Assembly (NCBI GenBank): GCA_947303825.1 | Contig: CAMYZK010000097.1 | Span: forward strand, 1-8,448 | Reading direction: 5' to 3' | From: an uncultured Prevotella sp. | Lineage (GTDB): Bacteria > Bacteroidota > Bacteroidia > Bacteroidales > Bacteroidaceae | DNA: 8,448 nt | Shown: positions 1 through 5,106 of the stretch, piece by piece | Layout: every line of letters begins with the position of its first letter | How positions within the stretch are numbered: the first letter of the stretch is position 1 | The notes under the pieces: generated by a model | Database searches by the model: none | What the model was told of the DNA's origin: nothing | The model's input: only the letters and a program-made list of their open reading frames with translations | Made by a program: the position numbers and the translations under genes

Positions 1-831
1 GACGGACCGCTCTATCGCGGCAAGCCTGCCACCGACTACAATCACAACATGGACATGTTTGCCTGCCAGATGGTGGAACGCTGGTATGAATACTGGCTAG
101 AGCGTCCCGGAACGGGCAAGCGCGTCAGCAGCGGCGGCGTGAAGATCGTCTTCAGCGACACCAACACCCACCACCGGGGAGAGTCGAACTACCGTACCAG
201 CGGTGTCACCGATGCCATGCGCATACCCAAGGATGCCTTCTATGCACATCAGGTGATGTGGGACGGATGGGTGGAACCGGAAAAAGACCGCACACACATC
301 ATTGGCCATTGGTCATATTCGCCCCGCCAGCTTCACGAGGCAAAGGACTCCTCTACCCTCCCCCTTCCAATCGGCTCTGCCGCTTCGCAGGCCGAAGAAC
401 CCACCACCCTCAAAAAAGACGTCTACGTGGTATCTACCGGCGATGAGGTAGATCTCTTTGTGAACAAGAAATTCGTAGGCAAGGGCGAGCGTATGCACAA
501 GTGGCTGTTCAAGTTCAAGGATGTTACCTACGAGCCCGGATTCCTCGAGGCTGTCAGCTACACCAACATTGGCGAGGGTTTCTCGGCGGGAAAGAGTCTC
601 ACCTCGCGTGACACTCTCTTCACGGCAGGAGAGCCGGCACAGCTGCGGCTAACTACTATTCAGAATCCAGAGGGCATCAAGGCCGACGGTGCCGACATGG
701 TGCTCGTCGAGGTGGAGGTGATAGACAAGAATGGGCGTCGCTGCCCGCTGGACGACCGCATGGTGAACTTCCAGTTGTGGGGAGAGGCAGTTCCTGCTCG
801 ACGACAAGAACCGCGACAAAGGGCTCCTTGA
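1..831 (+). pseudogene. GH2 beta-galactosidase-like protein, C-terminal part up to a frameshift (5' end outside window)
   Basis: The reading frame enters from the left edge and runs 276 codons to TGA at 829-831. It reads as the back half of a Bacteroidota glycoside hydrolase family 2 enzyme, which would trim beta-linked sugars from polysaccharides in the periplasm or at the cell surface. Visible landmarks are the end of the catalytic barrel (WYEYWLERPGTG, then SSGGVKIVFSDTNTHHRGESN), HIIGHWSY near 297-318, and a beta-sandwich region of the DUF4982 kind (KKDVYVVSTGDEVDLFVNKK) from 412. A further Ig-like domain is entered at about 610-780. The catalytic glutamates would lie upstream and cannot be checked. 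Translation leaves the family-like frame at about 787 and ends in a short unrelated tail (VPARRQEPRQRAP). The matching sequence resumes one base later in the next frame, so the gene is broken or carries a sequencing error. A proline/serine-rich stretch at 322-405 looks like an insertion. GH2 assignment is fairly sure; substrate is unknown. Confidence 0.75.
781..793 (+). other. Frameshift junction in the GH2 gene
   Basis: Frame 1 reads FQLWGEA and then nonsense. Frame 2 reads QFLLDDKNRDKGLLD starting at base 788 and continues into the conserved PVECGVNRVLL. The change is equivalent to one extra base (or two missing bases) around 784-788. The site is not a homopolymer and shows no slippery heptamer or downstream frameshift signal, so a disabling mutation or an assembly error is more likely than programmed frameshifting. 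Confidence 0.7.
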
Positions 832-1561
832 CTCGGCCAACAAGAAGACCCTCTCCGACAACTACGTGGGATACATGTCGCTGCCAGTGGAGTGCGGCGT
901 GAACCGTGTGCTACTGCACACCACCACTACTGCCGGCGACATCGGACTCTCGGTATGTGCCAACGGCCTCAAGCCTGCCTATCTCAACCTGAAGTCGAAC
1001 AGCGTAGACATTGCAAAGTATTTGCCTCAGCTTACCTTGCCCGGAAAGCTGGAACGTGGCGAGACTCCGTCAGAGCCTAGCTATAACGACACCAAGACGA
1101 GCGTTGAGATACTGTCGGCAAAGGCTGGCAGCAACAGCGAGAACATCAGTAACAGCTACGACGACAACGAGCTGTCGGAGTGGAAGAGCGACGGCAAGCG
1201 GGAGAACGCATGGGTGGAATATCGCTTTGCACGCAAGGAGAAGGTGAGCGAGCTCACTATGAAACTCACCGGCTGGCGCAACAAGTGCTATCCGCTGCAG
1301 GTCTTTGCCGGCAAGAAGCTGGTGTGGGAGGGCATCACCGATGCTACACTGGGCTATTGCCATATTAGCCTGGACAAGCCAGTCACCACCGACCGCCTCA
1401 CCCTGCGCATGGTGGGGCCTGTGCAGGACAGCTCTAAGTTTGGCGACATGAAAGAGCTAGCGGGTGGCAATGCTGGCGAGTTCGACAGGATAAAGGCTGC
1501 CAACGGGAAAGTGGAGCTGCGCATTGTAGAGATAGACATCCTCAAGACTTATACCAAGTAG
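788..1561 (+). pseudogene. Same GH2 gene, downstream fragment: end of Ig-like domain plus F5/8 type C (discoidin-like) domain
   Basis: This is the continuation of the upstream fragment in the +1 frame; the first ATG (866) is just an internal methionine. DNYVGYMSLPVECGVNRVLLH is typical of the C-terminal Ig-like domain of Bacteroidota GH2 enzymes. After a linker, about 1100-1550 reads as a discoidin/F5-8 type C sandwich: SYDDNELSEWKSDGKRENAWVEYRF, then PLQVFAGKKLVWEG and TTDRLTLRMVG. This domain usually binds carbohydrate or a surface and would help place the enzyme on its substrate. The frame ends with TAG at 1559-1561, exactly where a 35-base duplication begins. The fragment has no promoter or start of its own that I can see, so on its own it is probably not made. 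Domain call is by pattern recognition. Confidence 0.7.
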
Positions 1562-1592
1562 TAGAGATAGACATCCTCAAGACTGACACCAT
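1526..1592 (+). repeat. 35-base-period tandem duplication at the 3' end of the GH2 gene
   Basis: A 24-base block at 1526-1549 recurs exactly at 1561-1584, and the similarity continues with two mismatches to 1557/1592. In frame the first copy encodes VEIDILKTYTK then TAG. The second copy, offset by 35 bases and so in another frame, encodes VEIDILKTDTI and also ends in TAG (1594-1596). This is either a recent local duplication that created the present stop, or the scar of recombination between two related gene ends. Confidence 0.85.
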
Positions 1593-1596
1593 TTAG

Positions 1597-1698
1597 ATAT
1601 AATTCCGTGCAGATGATTTCCAGATTCTCGCTATCAAAAGTAATATACTCAGCCAGAGAGAATTCCAGTCAGACAACAAAACGTTAAATAATTATAAA
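1597..1698. other. AT-rich gap without recognisable features
   Basis: Between the duplicated gene end and the ribosomal promoter region I see no open reading frame of interest, no tRNA, and no hairpin followed by a T-run that would terminate the GH2 transcript. It is noticeably more AT-rich than the coding sequence on both sides, as expected of a Bacteroidota intergenic stretch. Confidence 0.6.
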
Positions 1699-1721
1699 TG
1701 TTTAGTTGGAATAACTAAATA
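1699..1721. repeat. Inverted repeat just upstream of the rplM promoter
   Basis: TTTAGTT at 1701-1707 is the exact reverse complement of AACTAAA at 1713-1719. A wobble pair and one more pair extend the arms to 1699 and 1721, around a 5-base centre. It ends four bases before the putative -33 box, a place where an activator or repressor could bind. With no T-run it is unlikely to be a terminator. Function unproven. Confidence 0.4.
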
Positions 1722-1724
1722 GTG

Positions 1725-1755
1725 ATTGAGAAATAGACAAAAAGTAGTACCTTTG
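1725..1755 (+). promoter_or_regulatory. Bacteroidota housekeeping promoter for rplM-rpsI
   Basis: TACCTTTG at 1748-1755 matches the Bacteroidota -7 consensus TAnnTTTG exactly. ATTG at 1725-1728 fits the -33 TTTG element, with 19 bases between the boxes, the usual spacing. Transcription would start near 1759-1763, giving a leader of about 145 bases before rplM. Confidence 0.8.
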
Positions 1756-1759
1756 CAGT

Positions 1760-1904
1760 CCGATTATTAGGGGAGAGTCTTAGAATCCCCATGTACGCCG
1801 TGTAAATAGCGTTTGTCTTTGGCCGGACAGCGTGGTTTGTGAATCTGCGTACACAATGAAACTTTATAAAGTAAAAGACTGTTTTTTAGCAATTTAACGA
1901 AGAA
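1760..1904 (+). promoter_or_regulatory. Possible structured leader of rplM-rpsI
   Basis: The predicted 5' untranslated region is long for a ribosomal gene. It contains GGGG (1770-1773) facing CCCC (1787-1790). TGTACGC (1792-1798) is exactly complementary to GCGTACA (1847-1853) and encloses a smaller TGTC/GACA hairpin (1814-1817 with 1826-1829). A perfect 12-base palindrome lies at 1861-1872, followed by six Ts at 1882-1887. Leaders of L13 operons bind their own product in some other bacteria, so an autoregulatory role is plausible; here it is only inferred from complementarity read by eye. Confidence 0.4.
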
Positions 1905-2366
1905 ATGAACACTTTAAGTTACAAGACCGTCTCCGTCAACAAGGAGACTGCCAAGAAAGAGTGGGTTGTTATCGATGCCACCGATCAGGTGGTGGGTAGA
2001 CTCGCTTCAAAAGTAGCCAAACTTATCCGTGGCAAATACAAGCCCAGCTTTACTCCTCACGTAGACTGCGGCGACAACGTCATCATTATTAATGCAGAAA
2101 AGGTGAAGTTCACCGGCAAGAAGGAGACCGACAAGGTTTACACCCGCTATACCGGCTATCCCGGTGGCCAGCGTTTCAACACTCCTGCCGAACTTCGCAA
2201 GAAGCCTTTCGGAGTAGAGCGCATACTTAAGCACGCCGTTAAGGGCATGCTGCCAAAAGGACCCCTCGGCCGTAGCCTGCTCAATAACCTATATATATAT
2301 AATGGTACAGAGCATAAGCATGAGGCCCAGAAGCCAAAGGCTATTGATATTAACCAGTACAAGTAA
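1905..2366 (+). CDS. rplM: 50S ribosomal protein L13
   Basis: L13 is an early-assembly protein of the large ribosomal subunit that binds 23S rRNA. The 153-residue product is slightly longer than the roughly 142-residue E. coli protein. It shows the family pattern: EWVVIDATDQVVGRLAS near residues 19-35, KYKPSFTPHVDCGDNVIIINA in the middle, and the signature LKHAVKGMLPKGPLGRSLL followed by LYIYNGTEHKHEAQKP near the C-terminus. The ATG at 1905 follows an A-rich leader without a strong Shine-Dalgarno sequence, as is normal in Bacteroidota. rpsI follows after 30 bases, the usual L13-S9 pair, and both are probably transcribed from the promoter at 1725-1755. Nothing about the protein is unusual. Confidence 0.97.
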   Translation: MNTLSYKTVSVNKETAKKEWVVIDATDQVVGRLASKVAKLIRGKYKPSFTPHVDCGDNVIIINAEKVKFTGKKETDKVYTRYTGYPGGQRFNTPAELRKKPFGVERILKHAVKGMLPKGPLGRSLLNNLYIYNGTEHKHEAQKPKAIDINQYK

Positions 2367-2396
2367 AGTTTAAAGTTTTTAAAGTAGAAATCAAAG

Positions 2397-2783
2397 ATGG
2401 AATACATCAACGCAATAGGTCGTCGTAAGAGCTCTGTAGCTCGCATTTATCTGTCGGAAGGTACTGGCAAGATTACGATCAACAAGAAAGACTTAACCGA
2501 ATATTTCCCTTCAGCCATTCTGCAATATGTGGTGAAGCAGCCGCTGAACCTGCTTGATTGCGCCGAGAAGTACGACATCAAGGCCAACCTTGACGGTGGT
2601 GGCTTTACCGGCCAGAGTCAGGCTCTGCGCATGGCCATTGCCCGTGCCCTGGTGAAGATTAACGAAGAAGACAAGAAAGCACTTAAGCAGCAGGGCTTCC
2701 TGACACGTGACAGCCGTGAGGTGGAGCGCAAGAAGCCGGGTCAGCCCAAGGCACGCCGTCGCTTCCAGTTCAGTAAGCGTTAA
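2397..2783 (+). CDS. rpsI: 30S ribosomal protein S9
   Basis: S9 belongs to the head of the small ribosomal subunit, and its C-terminal tail reaches toward the P-site tRNA. The 128-residue product has the N-terminal GRRKSSVARIYLSEG (about residues 8-22), the central GGGFTGQSQALRMAIARAL, and the conserved basic end KPGQPKARRRFQFSKR, including the final SKR that contacts tRNA in this family. Length is normal. The start at 2397 lies 30 bases after the rplM stop, so the two genes form one operon. No intrinsic terminator follows; the region downstream has long complementary segments but no T-run, so some transcripts may read on into rpsB. Confidence 0.97.
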   Translation: MEYINAIGRRKSSVARIYLSEGTGKITINKKDLTEYFPSAILQYVVKQPLNLLDCAEKYDIKANLDGGGFTGQSQALRMAIARALVKINEEDKKALKQQGFLTRDSREVERKKPGQPKARRRFQFSKR

Positions 2784-2785
2784 TT

Positions 2786-2827
2786 TGATTACAATTGGAC
2801 AATTGACTAATCAGACAATTGTGATTG
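2786..2827 (+). promoter_or_regulatory. 12-bp hairpin directly after rpsI
   Basis: Bases 2786-2797 can pair with 2816-2827 (nine standard and three G-U pairs) around an 18-base loop. CAATTG occurs three times: in each arm and again inside the loop (2800-2805). GACAATTG is directly repeated at 2798-2805 and 2814-2821. It starts three bases after the rpsI stop. There is no T-run, so it is not a standard terminator; it may be a 3'-end stabiliser, an RNase processing site, or the first part of the rpsB leader structure. Confidence 0.5.
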
Positions 2828-2838
2828 AAGACTGAACC

Positions 2839-2996
2839 GTTTAGTATCTAAACCAGCAGGACTTGCACACTTTAAAATATTGACAAATCATTGTTTAACT
2901 GTGAATTGTCAGAAAAGAATATAGCAATTACCTGCTGGCTGATTCTAACCAAAGAATTAAACAGAAAGTAAACAACATTTAAGTATTTAAAAAGAA
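2839..2996 (+). promoter_or_regulatory. Structured leader upstream of rpsB
   Basis: The gap before rpsB holds nested complementary segments. GTTTAG/CTAAAC forms a tight hairpin (2839-2844 with 2848-2853). CCAGCAGG (2853-2860) is exactly complementary to CCTGCTGG (2931-2938). Inside these arms lies a hairpin (2881-2891 with 2901-2911) of about ten pairs with one A-A mismatch. This arrangement suggests an RNA element closed by the CCAGCAGG stem, ending about 58 bases before the start codon, with an A-rich unpaired run to the ATG. S2 represses its own rpsB-tsf mRNA in enterobacteria, so a role in autoregulation is a reasonable guess. I see no full TAnnTTTG box here. Confidence 0.5.
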
Positions 2997-3872
2997 ATGG
3001 CAAGAACAAATTTTGACCAGCTGCTGCAGGCAGGCTGCCACTTTGGCCACCTGAAGCGCAAGTGGTGCCCCGCTATGGCTCCTTACATCTACTGCGAGCG
3101 TAACGGCATCCACATCATCGACCTTCACAAAACCGTCATCAAGATTGACGAGGCTGCTGAAGCTCTGAAGAACATTGCCCGTCAGGGTAAGAAAATCCTC
3201 TTCGTAGGAACTAAGAAACAGACCAAGGAAGTTATTGCCGAGAAGGCAACAAGCATCAACATGCCATACGTCATAGAGCGCTGGCCCGGTGGTATGCTCA
3301 CCAACTTCCCCACAATACGCAAGGCCGTCAAGAAGATGTCGAATATCGACAAACTCATGCAGGACGGTACTTTCGGTAACCTGTCAAAGCGTGAGCTGCT
3401 GCAGGTGACACGCCAGCGTGCCAAGCTGGAAAAAAACCTAGGTTCTATTGTTGACCTTACCCGCCTGCCCAGCGCACTGTTCGTGGTAGACGTGATGAAA
3501 GAGGCAAATGCCGTTCATGAGGCCAACCGCCTTGGAATACCTGTGTTCGGTATAGTAGATACCAACAGCAATCCATCTAACGTTGACTTCATCATCCCTG
3601 CCAACGATGACGCTAAAGACAGCGTCGACGTTATCCTGAGTGCCTGCTGTGCAGCAATCGCAGAGGGTCTGGAGGAGCGCAAGGCTGAGAAGGCCGACGA
3701 GAAGGCTGCCGAGGCCCAGAGCGAGGCAGAAGCAGAGGAAGTGAAGCCACGCCGCGCCACAGGTGCACGCCGCCAGCGCAAAGAAGAGGCTGCTCCCGCT
3801 GTAGAAGAGGCTCCCGCCGCTGAAGAGGCTCCCGCCGCTCCAGCAGAGGAAGAAGCTCCTGCTGCTGAGTAA
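2997..3872 (+). CDS. rpsB: 30S ribosomal protein S2 with extended acidic C-terminal tail
   Basis: S2 joins the small subunit late and helps position S1 and the mRNA. The core is canonical: FDQLLQAGCHFGHLKRKWCPAMAPYIY at the N-terminus, KKILFVGTKKQ, RWPGGMLTNF (from residue 95), LPSALFVVDVMKEANAVHEANRLGIPVFGIVDTNSNP, and the end of the fold near AAIAEGLEERKA (about residue 227). At 291 residues it is about 50 longer than E. coli S2. The extra 60 or so residues are a charged Lys/Glu/Ala segment followed by an Ala-Pro-Glu-rich end with two identical EEAPAA units, probably disordered. Tails of this kind are known in several phyla and their job is unclear. The 213-base structured leader before it and the structured gap to tsf after it suggest RNA-level control of the pair. 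Confidence 0.97.
   Translation: MARTNFDQLLQAGCHFGHLKRKWCPAMAPYIYCERNGIHIIDLHKTVIKIDEAAEALKNIARQGKKILFVGTKKQTKEVIAEKATSINMPYVIERWPGGMLTNFPTIRKAVKKMSNIDKLMQDGTFGNLSKRELLQVTRQRAKLEKNLGSIVDLTRLPSALFVVDVMKEANAVHEANRLGIPVFGIVDTNSNPSNVDFIIPANDDAKDSVDVILSACCAAIAEGLEERKAEKADEKAAEAQSEAEAEEVKPRRATGARRQRKEEAAPAVEEAPAAEEAPAAPAEEEAPAAE
3804..3839 (+). repeat. Two perfect 18-base tandem repeats in the rpsB tail
   Basis: GAAGAGGCTCCCGCCGCT occurs at 3804-3821 and again at 3822-3839, in frame, each encoding EEAPAA. A diverged unit precedes it (3786-3803, EAAPAV) and a related segment follows. The identical codons point to a recent slippage event, so tail length may vary between strains. Confidence 0.9.
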
Positions 3873-3886
3873 ATGAAACTCAACAA

Positions 3887-4005
3887 GTTAAGGGGGTGGA
3901 GGTCTGAACAAGCGCAGATGCCAACCCCTTAACTCAATTCAATCAAACAACACTACAAAAAGGTCTGATTCGCTTGTTCAGGCCCCTACCCCATTCCATT
4001 TGGGG
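3887..4005 (+). promoter_or_regulatory. rpsB-tsf gap with competing RNA stems
   Basis: Three pairings are visible. Stem A: 3887-3895 is exactly complementary to 3925-3933, and after one G-A mismatch 3897-3899 pairs with 3921-3923. Stem B: 3893-3914 pairs with 3971-3992, giving 21 pairs of 22 positions with two G-U wobbles and one A-C mismatch, including eleven perfect pairs in a row (3904-3914 with 3971-3981). Stem C: CCCCA (3989-3993) pairs with TGGGG (4001-4005), ending nine bases before the tsf ATG. Complete stem B excludes the inner part of A and also excludes C; alternatively stem A and the inner 14 positions of B can coexist as a pseudoknot. The octamer AGGTCTGA is also directly repeated (3900-3907, 3961-3968). 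There is no T-run or promoter box, so translational control or mRNA processing is more likely than termination. Confidence 0.6.
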
Positions 4006-4014
4006 ACTATTACA

Positions 4015-5010
4015 ATGGCTATTTCAATAGAAGATATCAAGAAAATGCGTGCCATGACCGGTGCTGGTCTGGCTGACGTGAAAAAGGCTCTCACAGAGGC
4101 TGAAGGAGATTTCGACCGTGCAAAGGAGATTCTGCGTGAGCGTGGACTCGCCATTGCAGCCAAGCGTTCTGATCGCGAGACCTCAAACGGCTGCGTGCTT
4201 GTAAAGAAGGTTGACGGATTTGCAGCTATGGTAGCAGTGAAGTGCGAGACCGACTTCGTGGCCAACGGTGCCGACTTTATCGCTATGACACAAACCATTC
4301 TCGATGCTGCCGTCGCTGCCAAGTGCAAGAACCTCGAAGAGGTGAAGGAGCTGGAGATTAACGGTCAGAAGGCTCAGGATATTGTCACTCAGCGCAGCGG
4401 TATCACTGGCGAGAAGATGGAACTCGACGGCTACCTCACACTCGAGGGTGCCAACGTGGAAATCTACGACCACATGGGCAAGCACATGCTCTGCACTATG
4501 GTTCAGCTCAACAAGGAGAACGTTGAGGTAGGTCACAAGCTTGCCATGCAGGTGGCAGCCATGAAGCCTATCGCACTTGATGCCAACAGCATCGACCCGA
4601 AGATTCTTGACGAGGAGTACAAGACTGCCGTGGAGAAGTCGAAGCTTGAGCAGATACAGAAGTATGTTGACATGAAGCTCAACAAGGCAGGCATCAACCC
4701 CGCACACGTTGACAGCGAAGACCACATAGAGAGCAACACTGCCAAGGGATGGCTCACCAAGGAGCAGGCCGACGAGGCTCGCAAGATTATTGCCGAGGCC
4801 AAGGTTGAGGGTGAGGCTCAGCTGAAGATGCCTATGATTGAGGGCATTGCCAAAGGTCGTGTGCAGAAGTTCAAGAAAGAGAGCTGCCTTGTAGACCAGG
4901 AGTTCCAGTTCGGCGATGGCGACAAGGCCAATGTTGCCGACTGGCTGAAGAAGCAGGACAAGGAGTTGCAAATCGTTGCTTTCCAGCGCTTCACACTCGT
5001 AGCAGAATAA
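4015..5010 (+). CDS. tsf: Elongation factor Ts
   Basis: EF-Ts is the cytosolic exchange factor that releases GDP from EF-Tu so that it can carry another aminoacyl-tRNA. The N-terminal UBA-like domain reads IEDIKKMRAMTGAGLADVKKAL and continues to RERGLAIAAKR. TDFVAN (residues 79-84) is the conserved TDFV motif that inserts into EF-Tu and sits at nearly the same position as in E. coli. The 331-residue product is longer than the E. coli protein (283), with the extra length in the dimerisation/C-terminal half. I chose the ATG at 4015 (MAISIEDIKK), which matches the normal family start; an in-frame TTG at 4000 lies inside the arm of the small hairpin and is unlikely. An intrinsic terminator follows after 26 bases. 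Confidence 0.96.
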   Translation: MAISIEDIKKMRAMTGAGLADVKKALTEAEGDFDRAKEILRERGLAIAAKRSDRETSNGCVLVKKVDGFAAMVAVKCETDFVANGADFIAMTQTILDAAVAAKCKNLEEVKELEINGQKAQDIVTQRSGITGEKMELDGYLTLEGANVEIYDHMGKHMLCTMVQLNKENVEVGHKLAMQVAAMKPIALDANSIDPKILDEEYKTAVEKSKLEQIQKYVDMKLNKAGINPAHVDSEDHIESNTAKGWLTKEQADEARKIIAEAKVEGEAQLKMPMIEGIAKGRVQKFKKESCLVDQEFQFGDGDKANVADWLKKQDKELQIVAFQRFTLVAE

Positions 5011-5036
5011 AAAGTGTAATTTTTGTTACAAAAAAG

Positions 5037-5071
5037 TTGGTATTGCCTGTGGGCGATACCAATTTTTTTTT
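5037..5071 (+). terminator. Intrinsic terminator of tsf
   Basis: Bases 5037-5047 pair with 5052-5062 in an uninterrupted 11-pair stem (one G-U) around the tetraloop TGTG, followed by nine Ts at 5063-5071 and preceded by a run of six As. This is a strong rho-independent terminator separating the ribosomal unit from the signalling cluster. Confidence 0.93.
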
Positions 5072-5072
5072 G

Positions 5073-5080
5073 TATCTTTG
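5073..5080 (+). promoter_or_regulatory. Bacteroidota -7 promoter box for the partner-switching cluster
   Basis: TATCTTTG at 5073-5080 matches TAnnTTTG exactly and begins two bases after the terminator T-run. Only a weak -33 candidate (TGTG, 5048-5051) is found at the expected distance, and it lies in the terminator loop. Transcription would start near 5085-5087, about 20 bases before the GTG chosen as the start of the phosphatase gene. A second near-match (TACTTTG, 5092-5098) has one base too few. Confidence 0.65.
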
Positions 5081-5106
5081 CCGCGATAATATACTTTGGC
5101 CGTTTT

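Noticed and set aside
784..831. Programmed +1 frameshift in the GH2 gene
   Set aside because: There is no slow or slippery codon pair, no stop at the shift point and no downstream stimulatory structure; a mutation or sequence error explains it better.
1861..1887. 12-base palindrome plus T-run as a terminator or attenuator before rplM
   Set aside because: The palindrome is AT-only except at its ends, has no room for a loop, and the six Ts come nine bases later, so it is not a convincing terminator.
2288..2301. TATATATATA run in rplM
   Set aside because: It lies inside the coding sequence and encodes the conserved LYIYNGTE segment, so it needs no separate explanation.
2781..2787. TAATTTG at the rpsI stop as a promoter for rpsB
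   Set aside because: It is one base short of TAnnTTTG and no TTG-type -33 element is found 19-21 bases upstream.
3515..3886. Minus-strand frame with an Ala/Ser/Gly-rich repeat
   Set aside because: It is the antisense shadow of the repetitive S2 tail; the low complexity simply mirrors the EEAPAA codons.
4183..4971. 262-codon open frame on the minus strand inside tsf
   Set aside because: It is fully antisense to an unmistakable EF-Ts gene, leucine/valine/histidine-rich without any family pattern, and an expected by-product of the codon bias on the + strand.
5092..5098. TACTTTG as the main promoter box of the phosphatase gene
   Set aside because: It has one base too few between TA and TTTG, and the exact match at 5073-5080 is better and correctly placed.
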